Shown here: in pieces, positions 1 to 5,873 of the stretch
Position numbering within the stretch: position 1 is the stretch's first letter
Layout of the letters: each line of letters begins with the position of its first letter
Source: Bacillota bacterium
Lineage (GTDB): Bacteria > Bacillota_A > Clostridia > DSM-8532
Direction: 5' to 3'
Assembly (NCBI GenBank): GCA_023424865.1
Contig: JAFADM010000305.1
Location: 1 to 17,413 of the forward strand
DNA: 17,413 nt
Notes under the pieces: generated by a model
Seen by the model: only the letters and a program-made list of their open reading frames with translations
Told to the model about the DNA's origin: nothing
The model's database searches: none
Program-made: the position numbers and the translations under genes

Positions 1-606
1 TTTGCATCGGAACCCGATTGGGTGGTATGCCCCAAATGTGCTTCTCCCTTGCCTGAGGGAAGAGTGGGTTATACGCCGCCTCTAAGAAAGAAGGATAAGG
101 CACTGGGAAAAATACTCTTGATTGTTATCTGTGTACCTCTCCTGCTATTAGTTTTAATAGGCCTGCTTGGCTTTAGCAGCTTTAACACCTTGAGCCATTC
201 CTCATCCATGAACACCGCCTACGTCACTCAGGAGCATTATGAGAACCGCCCTGAAATTACCCAATGGCTTAAGGCCTGCGAAGAGGATCCTTCCAAAGCC
301 TATGCGCTTCACTATGAGGTGGAGCAGAACGGGCGAAAGGCCACCCATTATTTGGTTTATATTCCCCAGGCGACACAGGGCATGGACATACAAACCCGCT
401 ATCAAACCGGTTTGTTTGGCGCAGCGGTGGAGCTCCGGCTTGCCAAAAGCGGCGATCAGCAAAGCAGGGGAACATCCCTGACCTGCATTTCAAACTATTC
501 GGACAGTTTCGCGGGGCTCAGGGTGTTCATGGAAAATGCCCGGCTCGACTGTGAAATAACAGAGGTGGATTACAATCCCGCCTTGTTTGAACTTTTAGAT
601 AACTAA
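1..606 (+). CDS. zinc-ribbon membrane protein, 5'-truncated by window edge
   Basis: The reading frame is open from base 1, so the true start probably lies upstream; a GTG at 22 is only an internal option. The visible N-terminus has one C-x2-C pair (CPKC, residues 10-13 of the open frame) followed by a proline-rich stretch, which looks like the second half of a zinc-ribbon knuckle whose first Cys pair would be outside the window. A basic stretch (RKKDK) precedes one strong membrane segment (about residues 37-61), and about 140 residues follow with no further membrane segment. The expected topology is cytosolic ribbon, one membrane pass, external domain. Many Bacillota have such proteins next to unrelated genes and their roles are mostly unknown. 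I do not recognise the C-terminal domain. The last codons and stop (ELLDN, TAA 604-606) lie in the first unit of a 41-base tandem repeat, so the C-terminus may have been shaped by that duplication. Confidence 0.7.
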   Translation, partial: FASEPDWVVCPKCASPLPEGRVGYTPPLRKKDKALGKILLIVICVPLLLLVLIGLLGFSSFNTLSHSSSMNTAYVTQEHYENRPEITQWLKACEEDPSKAYALHYEVEQNGRKATHYLVYIPQATQGMDIQTRYQTGLFGAAVELRLAKSGDQQSRGTSLTCISNYSDSFAGLRVFMENARLDCEITEVDYNPALFELLDN

Positions 607-706
607 GGGACCTTTGTTATTTAGGGTGTGAACTTTTAGATAACAGAGGGACCTTTGTTATTTAGGGTGTGAACTTTTAGATAACCGAGACACCTTTGCC
701 ATGTAG
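589..706. repeat. 41-base tandem repeat, about 2.8 copies, hairpin-forming
   Basis: Units start at 589, 630 and 671, each with GAACTTTTAGATAAC. Units 1 and 2 differ at 2 of 41 positions; unit 3 follows the pattern to about 706 with several changes. Each of the first two units contains a near-perfect inverted repeat (arms 599-608/611-620 and 640-649/652-661, one mismatch each), which G-U pairs would extend further in RNA. Unit 1 overlaps the last five codons and the stop of the upstream gene. Possible roles are RNA 3'-end protection or weak termination; no T-tract follows, so a standard intrinsic terminator is not supported. Confidence 0.85.
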
Positions 707-737
707 ATAGAACGGTTGAAGAGCGCTTAAATGCCGC

Positions 738-766
738 TTGACAAAACACTTGTTTAATCATACTAT
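738..766 (+). promoter_or_regulatory. sigma-A promoter of the TetR regulator
   Basis: A perfect -35 box TTGACA (738-743) and a -10 box TACTAT (761-766) are separated by exactly 17 bases. The predicted transcription start is near 773. The TTG of the -35 box happens to be in frame with the downstream regulator, which can mislead start calling; it lies upstream of the predicted transcript. Confidence 0.85.
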
Positions 767-768
767 GG

Positions 769-787
769 AATTGAACGATGTTCAATT
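769..787. promoter_or_regulatory. palindromic operator, probably bound by the TetR regulator
   Basis: AATTGAACGATGTTCAATT is a perfect inverted repeat with 8-base arms around a GAT centre. It covers the predicted transcription start (about 773), immediately downstream of the -10 box. This is a classic place for a repressor site, and TetR proteins usually bind such palindromes to control their own operon. Binding by the gene product at 801 is inferred. Confidence 0.75.
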
Positions 788-800
788 ATGGGAGCGCTTC

Positions 801-1361
801 ATGAAATCTGAAAGAACAAAAGAAAAAATTATACAGGAAACCATTTTGCTCATAAAGGCATCCAATGGTGATACGAATAGCATTACCATCCGGAAAATTG
901 CCCAGAACGCAGGGGTAGGCGTAGGCTTGATAAACCACTATTTTAAGACCAAGGATAATTTAATCGAAGTATGTGTACAAACCATTATCAGCGAAGTGAT
1001 ATATGCCTTCCGTCCTGAGACCGGCGAGAATACGGGACCGATAGAAAGAACAAAAAGTGTGGCAAAGCAAGTTATGGATTTTCTTATGGATAATAAACAG
1101 GTTTCCAGAGTATCCATTCTTGGAGATATGAAAGAGCCCCAGGTTATGGACAATACCATGAAAACCGTTTTAGGCTTTAGCATGGGTATGTCGGGGGGCC
1201 AAATAACAAATGGCCATAAAATCAACGCATTTTTAATTACTTCCGTTTTGCAGGCGGCTTTTTTGCGGAGGGATCTGCTGAATGAAAATCTTGGTGTTGA
1301 TTTTAATGATAAGAATCAGCGCGACCGCTTTATTGATGCTGTCATAGAAAGGTTTGGATAA
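801..1361 (+). CDS. TetR/AcrR-family transcriptional regulator
   Basis: This is a 186-residue protein of typical TetR size. The N-terminal helix-turn-helix covers about residues 8-53, with the recognition region TIRKIAQNAGVGVGLINHYF and the family's KxxL continuation (KDNLI). The C-terminal two thirds is a divergent ligand-binding domain, so the inducer cannot be read. I chose ATG 801 because GGGAG (790-794) lies 6 bases upstream and because the in-frame TTG at 738 is the -35 promoter box. The gene is followed with no gap (TAA then ATG at 1362) by a flavin reductase gene, so the two form an operon. Autorepression through the palindrome at 769-787 is likely. By analogy with other TetR-reductase pairs, the ligand may be a quinone, nitro or other electrophilic compound reduced by the neighbour; that is inference. 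Confidence 0.9.
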   Translation: MKSERTKEKIIQETILLIKASNGDTNSITIRKIAQNAGVGVGLINHYFKTKDNLIEVCVQTIISEVIYAFRPETGENTGPIERTKSVAKQVMDFLMDNKQVSRVSILGDMKEPQVMDNTMKTVLGFSMGMSGGQITNGHKINAFLITSVLQAAFLRRDLLNENLGVDFNDKNQRDRFIDAVIERFG

Positions 1362-2159
1362 ATGAAGTATTTAATAATTAACGGCAGCCACCATAAGGGG
1401 AATACCTGGCGTATTGTTGAGGCGGTTCGGGAGTCTCTCAAAAGAGAGGATTCCCAAGCTGTCTTTGACGAAATCCATTTGGCCCAGGAGAAGCTGCCCT
1501 TTTGCACCGGCTGCAGCAATTGCTTTCGTCTGGGGCATGAGAAATGTCCTCACAGCACAACGGTTATGAAGATAATTGACGCAATAGAAAAGGCTGACGG
1601 AGTGATTATTGCGTCCACCACCTATTTCATGAGGGAGACTTCCCTTCTTAGAAATTTCTTTGATCATCTTTGCTTTATGAACCATCGCCCACATTTTTTT
1701 AAAAGCAAGGTACTGGTCATAACAACCACAGGAGGGGTAGGCGGAAAAGCTGCGGCAAAAAGCATTTCTTCGTTCTTAATGGCAATTGGTTTTAACAAGA
1801 GCTATTTACTGAGTGCGACTTCCAGCAGCTGGAACGATTACAAAATAAACGACAAAACACATTTAAAAATAAATAAAACTGCCGGACGCTTTTACAGGGA
1901 TGTTTTATCGGGGAAATTACACAGTCCTTCCATACCCCTGCTCATCCCGTACAATCTATTCCGGGGCATGAGCCTGTCCTATGTAAAAGGAACGGAATAT
2001 GAAACTCTTGACGGTGAATTCTGGACACAAAAAGACCGAATAAATAAGGTTTATGATAAATCCGTTAAGGTGCCCTTCTATAAGAGGCCTTTTGGACATC
2101 TCTTTTATATTCTCGGCAAGTATGCCGGAAGAAAAATAACGGTTACCTACAAAAAATAG
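1362..2159 (+). CDS. NAD(P)H-dependent flavin reductase, iron-sulfur flavoprotein-like
   Basis: This 265-residue protein begins with a flavodoxin-like beta strand and phosphate loop (IINGSHHKGNTW, residues 5-16), the FMN-binding signature of the NADPH-dependent FMN reductase family. Cys48, Cys51, Cys54 and Cys62 form a CX2CX2CX7C motif, matching the compact CX2CX2CX4-7C cluster of the Isf (iron-sulfur flavoprotein) group, so a 4Fe-4S cluster beside FMN is plausible. The flavodoxin core ends near residue 160-170. About 95 further residues are basic and aromatic (IPLLIPYNLFRGMSL, then PFYKRPFGHLFYILGKYAG) and could contact membrane or a partner. The start abuts the regulator stop, with only a weak AGAAAGG upstream, so translational coupling is likely. 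The natural substrate is unknown; electron transfer to quinones, nitro compounds or oxygen species is known for relatives. Confidence 0.85.
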   Translation: MKYLIINGSHHKGNTWRIVEAVRESLKREDSQAVFDEIHLAQEKLPFCTGCSNCFRLGHEKCPHSTTVMKIIDAIEKADGVIIASTTYFMRETSLLRNFFDHLCFMNHRPHFFKSKVLVITTTGGVGGKAAAKSISSFLMAIGFNKSYLLSATSSSWNDYKINDKTHLKINKTAGRFYRDVLSGKLHSPSIPLLIPYNLFRGMSLSYVKGTEYETLDGEFWTQKDRINKVYDKSVKVPFYKRPFGHLFYILGKYAGRKITVTYKK

Positions 2160-2191
2160 ACCCTAAAAAACCATAAAATTTAAAAAAACTA

Positions 2192-2222
2192 TTGCAGTTA
2201 ACGTAACGTTAAGCTTTATAGT
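2192..2222 (+). promoter_or_regulatory. MerR-type promoter with 19-base spacer and palindromic operator
   Basis: The -35 box is TTGCAG (2192-2197) and the -10 box TATAGT (2217-2222), with a 19-base spacer. The spacer contains the perfect palindrome TTAACGTAACGTTAA (2198-2212). A lengthened spacer filled by a dyad is the hallmark of promoters that MerR-family proteins activate by underwinding DNA. No MerR gene is in the window, so the regulator must be encoded elsewhere. Transcription would start near 2229 and run towards the gene at 2435. Confidence 0.8.
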
Positions 2223-2293
2223 AAAGAGGAGCGTTTGTTAAAGTGCGCATGTGTCATGCTGAAAGAGGAGATTTAATAAAAAGAGAGAAAGCC

Positions 2294-2379
2294 GTGCCGG
2301 CTTAAGTCCGGCACAAAGGTGTCCGTTACTGCGAGGGGCATGGGACGAGCATGCTCCGGGAGCGGATGCCGGCGGATAC
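2294..2379 (+). promoter_or_regulatory. structured 5' leader RNA of unknown class
   Basis: Between the MerR-type promoter and the gene at 2435 lies a GC-rich stretch with nested complementarity, unlike the AT-rich bases around it. Hairpin 1 pairs GTGCCGG (2294-2300) with CCGGCAC (2308-2314) around a 7-base loop. GTGTCCG (2319-2325) can pair with CGGATAC (2373-2379). Inside this, GGGGCATG (2335-2342) pairs with CATGCTCC (2350-2357) around a 7-base loop; an alternative pairs GGCAT with ATGCC (2366-2370). I do not recognise a known riboswitch class, and no T-tract follows. It may be a regulatory leader or a remnant of another element. Confidence 0.45.
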
Positions 2380-2434
2380 AAAAGACGATAGTGCCAGTTA
2401 TAGCCCTATTGCTGAACTGAAAGGATGAATGTAA

Positions 2435-3529
2435 ATGTCTATAAAGAGTCAGGCCGATTTTTTCTTAATGAACGTACATGATTATTCCAAACCATCCATG
2501 GAGGAGAAACTCGGAAATGCGGCTTTGCCCTTGGAAGGCTTCGAGGCGTTTTTCAGACTCTTAAAATACATATACAGCGACTATACCTCCTACGAAATTT
2601 CCACAACGGAAAAGACTAAAACAAAGATTGGCATTATGGCAGATGATCTTGAGAATTACCATAATCTCACCAACACCCTCAGTTGTATTTATAAAATGGC
2701 TTTATGGGGTCACCTTCATTTTGAAGGCGAAATAAGCCGCTTATCAGTAAATAAAGCCGTCTTCAAAAAGGAATATAAAAAATCAGTGACCTTTCCCTTC
2801 AGCATGCTGGAGAAATACGGCTTCTATTTTAAATATTACAAAGGGGACAGGGAGGTTAACACCTATTCTCTGTGCACTTCCTTCGACGTTTATTATGATA
2901 ATTGCAGCTCACTTATGGAAGCGCTTAAAATCCTGTCCGAAAGAATGCCTGAAGTAAACGTTAAAGAGGATTATGGAACAGCCGAAACCCTTTTTAACCT
3001 GGCGGATTATCCAAGTATCGTTCTGGGCGGGAGCACCAAAAGAAAGGATAAAAAGCCCCTGCAGCCTGAAATCCTACAGACAGCAGGCCCTCGTGAGGCG
3101 CTGTGGTTGGCAATTGTGAGTACACTGGCAGAAGGCTTAGGCTTAAGTACCGACATTTCGCTGAATGCCTTTGTTTTTCCTCATTGGGCTGTGAAGTTTA
3201 TAGAGAAGAAAAGAACTGTGTGCACCTTTTTCCTTTACTCGGACAACCTGGGAGTAAGGCTCCCGCTGTCCTATGAGCATGCAAGGGAGATCATCCAGGC
3301 AAGAGCTCATCTGCCCGAAAGCATACGGGACAGCATCAGCCGCTTTGGCTGCTGCGGATGCCGAAAATGTGAAAATAAAAGCAATATTGAGGTTTTTGAA
3401 GGCGTGGAGCTTTGTCGGATTTCCACAATCAATTTTATTACGGAGGATTCCCGGTTAATTTCAATAGGGATTAATACGGAGGAAGAGGCGGAAGCTGTCT
3501 GTCGTATCATTAAGGATTCACTTTGTTAA
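2435..3529 (+). CDS. hypothetical protein with C-terminal CCxCxxC cluster
   Basis: This is a 364-residue soluble protein; I see no signal peptide or membrane segment. ATG 2435 has AAGGA (2421-2425) 9 bases upstream. The first half is rich in aromatic residues with short helices (LEGFEAFFRLLKYIYSDY, then a WGHLHFEGEIS region). The C-terminal part contains WAVKFIEKKRTVC, which weakly recalls small single-domain proteins of the DUF3788 type. It then has an unusual cysteine group, Cys306, Cys307, Cys309 and Cys312 (CCGCRKC), and a further Cys in VELC and at the very C-terminus. A metal site or thiol redox role is possible but unproven. The gene stands alone after a MerR-type promoter and structured leader and before terminators, so it may be part of a stress or drug response. 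I cannot assign a function. Confidence 0.75.
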   Translation: MSIKSQADFFLMNVHDYSKPSMEEKLGNAALPLEGFEAFFRLLKYIYSDYTSYEISTTEKTKTKIGIMADDLENYHNLTNTLSCIYKMALWGHLHFEGEISRLSVNKAVFKKEYKKSVTFPFSMLEKYGFYFKYYKGDREVNTYSLCTSFDVYYDNCSSLMEALKILSERMPEVNVKEDYGTAETLFNLADYPSIVLGGSTKRKDKKPLQPEILQTAGPREALWLAIVSTLAEGLGLSTDISLNAFVFPHWAVKFIEKKRTVCTFFLYSDNLGVRLPLSYEHAREIIQARAHLPESIRDSISRFGCCGCRKCENKSNIEVFEGVELCRISTINFITEDSRLISIGINTEEEAEAVCRIIKDSLC

Positions 3530-3579
3530 TTAGACTTTTACATAAATAAACCTTAAACTAAATATTACCGTAAGCGCAG

Positions 3580-3613
3580 CACCTTAAAAGCATTTGCATT
3601 TAGGGTGTTTTTT
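3580..3613 (+). terminator. intrinsic terminator after the hypothetical gene
   Basis: CACCTTAAA (3580-3588) pairs with TTTAGGGTG (3599-3607), giving 9 pairs with one G-U. The loop is 10 bases (3589-3598) and the tract TTTTTT follows at once (3608-3613). It lies 51 bases after the stop codon at 3529. Confidence 0.85.
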
Positions 3614-3615
3614 GC

Positions 3616-3675
3616 AGCCATTTGCGTAAGCAAATCTGGCTAAAAGGGAGGGGCCTCTCCCGAGCTTTTTATTTT
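3616..3675 (+). terminator. second hairpin pair, likely back-up terminator
   Basis: A first hairpin pairs AGCCA-TTTGC (3616-3625) with GCAAA (3630-3634) and TGGCT (3637-3641) across a GTAA tetraloop, with a 2-base bulge. A second pairs GGGAG (3646-3650) with CTCCC (3657-3661) and is followed by GAGCTTTTTATTTT. The second has a terminator shape, although GAGC separates stem and T-run. Together with the preceding terminator it insulates the ABC operon from upstream transcription. Confidence 0.5.
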
Positions 3676-3724
3676 GCAGCTTTAATCGGATCCTTAAAAA
3701 GCATCACGCAAGGTAAAAACAGCC

Positions 3725-3749
3725 ATTCAATGGAGTGCAAAAATTGAAT
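3725..3749. repeat. inverted repeat ATTCAAT-N11-ATTGAAT
   Basis: ATTCAAT (3725-3731) and ATTGAAT (3743-3749) are perfectly complementary arms around 11 bases, in the non-coding stretch 3530-3870 ahead of the sugar-transport operon. It lies upstream of the candidate promoter at 3776 and could be a regulator site. The arms are AT-rich and short, so chance is possible. Confidence 0.35.
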
Positions 3750-3775
3750 ATCGTGGAATAGTTGATTTTTCGTAC

Positions 3776-3804
3776 TTGTTCACATCACGCTGCCTATTTA
3801 GAAT
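3776..3804 (+). promoter_or_regulatory. candidate promoter of the sugar ABC operon
   Basis: A -35-like TTGTTC (3776-3781) and a -10 box TAGAAT (3799-3804) are separated by 17 bases. The -10 is good and the -35 poor, which suits a promoter that needs an activator. It follows the terminators at 3580-3675 and lies about 67 bases before the first permease start. Confidence 0.45.
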
Positions 3805-3870
3805 GAAGCTCTGAAAGGGCACTGGTATTTAAGTGCTTTTAAGAAAAAAGCATAAACGGAGGCAACGGGA

Positions 3871-4797
3871 TTGGAGAAAATAAGTACAAAACAAAAAGCC
3901 GATAGTTTTTTGGGGGAGATAAGAAAAAATGCATTCCTTTATGGAATGACTGTTCCCGGTATTATTCTACTCTTGGTAATGAACTACATTCCCATTGCGG
4001 GACTGAGTATGGCTTTCCAGCGCTATTCCCTGAAGGAGGGGTTTAAAAGTCCCTTTGTTGGATTTGAGAATTTTTCCTTTTTGAAAAACAAAAGCATATT
4101 CAACGGTATTCGAATCGCATTGCAAAACACACTTCTGCTTAACCTTCTGTTTTTAATAGCCATGACAATCCTATCCGTAGCCTTGGCTATCGCATTCAGC
4201 GAGCTTAGCATGAGGCGGTTTTCAAAATTAGCCCAGTCGGTGTCCATACTTCCGTATTTCCTTTCATGGACCGTCATTGCAGCCATTCTGGATATGTACA
4301 TTAATCCCTCTACCGGGATTATTGGCACTGCCTTTGGAAATTTTTATTCAGAACCCGAAGTGTGGCGTCCCTTGCTGGTATTTATGCGTATCTGGCAGGG
4401 AGCGGGGTATCTTTCCATTGTTTATCTGGCGTCCATCACCGGTATTGACACGCAAATCATGGAAGCAGCGCAAATCGACGGCACTACCCGGTGGCAGCGT
4501 ATCTGGCTTATTACCCTTCCCATTCTTAAGCCCACAATTATCTTAATGACCTTGTTCAGCATTGGCCGTATTTTCAACGGCGACTTTGGTATGATTTACG
4601 CTCTGGTAGGGGACAAATCCATGCTTTATCCCACCACCGACGTCATTGATACGTATGTTTACCGCATGATGCGCCAAATGCAGCGGTACGACCTGACCAC
4701 CGCAATCGGTTTATTGCAGTCAGTATGCGGTTTTATCTTTGTGGTGGGGGCCAATAAGCTGGCTAAGAAAATTGAACCGGATTCGGGAATTTTTTAG
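3871..4797 (+). CDS. lplB: ABC sugar transporter permease, LplB-like
   Basis: This is a 308-residue integral membrane protein with about six hydrophobic segments, the first near residues 24-46 (GMTVPGIILLLVMNYIPIAG). The binding-protein-dependent permease signature is clear: EAAQIDGTTRWQRIW at residues 198-212 followed by LP, the EAA loop that docks the ATPase. The pattern FLYGMTVPGIILL and the short cytosolic N-terminus resemble LplB/YteP permeases of oligosaccharide importers. The start is TTG 3871, supported by GGAGG (3858-3862) 8 bases upstream; the next in-frame Met is inside the first membrane segment. It forms a pair with the permease 15 bases downstream. No ATPase is in the operon; importers of this kind commonly use a shared MsmX-type ATPase. 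The substrate is not readable, but uronate or plant-type oligosaccharides are typical of relatives. Confidence 0.93.
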   Translation: MEKISTKQKADSFLGEIRKNAFLYGMTVPGIILLLVMNYIPIAGLSMAFQRYSLKEGFKSPFVGFENFSFLKNKSIFNGIRIALQNTLLLNLLFLIAMTILSVALAIAFSELSMRRFSKLAQSVSILPYFLSWTVIAAILDMYINPSTGIIGTAFGNFYSEPEVWRPLLVFMRIWQGAGYLSIVYLASITGIDTQIMEAAQIDGTTRWQRIWLITLPILKPTIILMTLFSIGRIFNGDFGMIYALVGDKSMLYPTTDVIDTYVYRMMRQMQRYDLTTAIGLLQSVCGFIFVVGANKLAKKIEPDSGIF

Positions 4798-4812
4798 GAT
4801 AAGGGTGAAGTG

Positions 4813-5736
4813 ATGAAGAATACAAACTCAATCCCTCGGTACAACAATAAAATTCATAAAAGCATGGGTGACAGAATCGTTGGTATCGCGTGCTTTGTAT
4901 TTGCAGCTTTTTTTGCCCTTCTTTGCATCATACCCTTTCTGTACCTTCTTTCCGGCTCTTTTACCATGGAAAGCCAGGTGCTTAGGGGAAACATCAGGAT
5001 TTATCCTGTCGGATTTACCACAGAGTCCTACAAGGCGTTGTTTTCTGGCAATCAAATATACGTTAGCTATGGGGTTTCTATTGGAGTAACTGCTATGGGT
5101 ACCCTGTTCAGTATGATTTTCACATCGTTTTTTGCTTATCCTCTGTCCACCGGACGTTTGAAATACGGCGGCAAAATCAGCTTCTATGTGTATTTTACCA
5201 TGATTTTCAGCGGCGGGCTCGTTCCTACTTACATCTGGTACACCCAGGGGCTGCACATGGGCAATACTTATGCAGTGCTTATCATACCCTCGCTGATGAT
5301 CCCCTGGAACATGTTCCTGCTCCGCAATTTCTTTGCCGCAATACCAGCCTCACTTGCCGAGTCCGCCCGTATTGACGGGTGCAATGAGCCGGGGATTCTG
5401 TTCCGCATCATTCTTCCCTGCTCCAAGCCGGCGCTTGCAACTGTGGGATTGTTTTACGCCCTGGGATACTGGAACGAATGGTACCGTGTCATGCTGTACA
5501 ATTCAGCGGATAAATCCAAGTGGACGCTTCAGTTTCTCATTATGAAAATGATGAATGAAATTGCCACCATAAAAAGCATGGCGGGACAAGGCGTAAGTGT
5601 TGCGGGAATAACTCTGCCTACCACAACCATGAAGCTGGCAACAGCTATTTGTACCATTGGCCCCATTGTCCTGGCTTATCCCTTTGCCCAAAAGTACTTT
5701 ACATCGGGAATTATGGTTGGAGCAGTAAAGGGGTGA
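4813..5736 (+). CDS. lplC: ABC sugar transporter permease, LplC/YtcP-like
   Basis: This is a 307-residue membrane protein with about six hydrophobic segments and the CUT1-type permease layout. The EAA-type loop reads ESARIDGCNEPGILFRIILP (about residues 183-202), with the conserved G and the terminal LP. The GLYxLGYWNEW-like segment that follows (FYALGYWNEWYR) and the SGGLVPTYI segment are typical of LplC/YtcP. ATG 4813 is preferred over the adjacent GTG 4810, because AAGGGTG (4801-4807) then has a 5-base spacing rather than 2. It partners the LplB-like permease to form the heterodimeric channel. A stem-loop follows in the 137-base gap before the receptor gene. Confidence 0.93.
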   Translation: MKNTNSIPRYNNKIHKSMGDRIVGIACFVFAAFFALLCIIPFLYLLSGSFTMESQVLRGNIRIYPVGFTTESYKALFSGNQIYVSYGVSIGVTAMGTLFSMIFTSFFAYPLSTGRLKYGGKISFYVYFTMIFSGGLVPTYIWYTQGLHMGNTYAVLIIPSLMIPWNMFLLRNFFAAIPASLAESARIDGCNEPGILFRIILPCSKPALATVGLFYALGYWNEWYRVMLYNSADKSKWTLQFLIMKMMNEIATIKSMAGQGVSVAGITLPTTTMKLATAICTIGPIVLAYPFAQKYFTSGIMVGAVKG

Positions 5737-5775
5737 GGGTCCCGGTGAAATAAAATACCACCGTCAATTGGGTTG

Positions 5776-5814
5776 CTTGAGAGGGGTACGCAAAAGGGGT
5801 GCTCCGCTCTTAAG
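5776..5814 (+). promoter_or_regulatory. stem-loop between permease and receptor genes
   Basis: CTTGAGAG (5776-5783) pairs with CTCTTAAG (5807-5814), 8 pairs with one G-U, and an imperfect inner stem is possible (GGGTAC with GTGCTCC). No T-run follows, so it is not a standard terminator. Such hairpins between permease and receptor genes can protect or process mRNA and so raise receptor levels; that role is inferred here. Confidence 0.45.
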
Positions 5815-5873
5815 GGACGATTTCCGTAATAGGGAATCTGAACGGTAATAAAATTATAAAAGGAGAATGATCT

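Noticed and set aside
589..706. CRISPR array
   Set aside because: The units are contiguous tandem copies without unique spacers, and no cas gene is present.
2243..2305. Possible leader peptide of about 18-20 codons (GTG 2243 or ATG 2249 to TAA 2305) in the leader after the MerR-type promoter
   Set aside because: AAAGAGGAG at 2223-2231 is too far from ATG 2249 and only moderately placed for GTG 2243, the product has no recognisable features, and it runs into the stem at 2294; not enough support.
2243..2434. Group II intron 5' end, suggested by GTGCGC at 2243 and structured RNA downstream
   Set aside because: No domain V hairpin, no reverse transcriptase and far too short before the next gene.
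3540..3870. Riboswitch or catabolite-control (cre) site ahead of the sugar operon
   Set aside because: No match to a cre consensus was visible, and the folded parts are better explained as terminators of the upstream gene.
4828..5256. Minus-strand frame of 142 codons opposite the second sugar permease
   Set aside because: It is a shadow of a well-supported permease; its composition is not protein-like.
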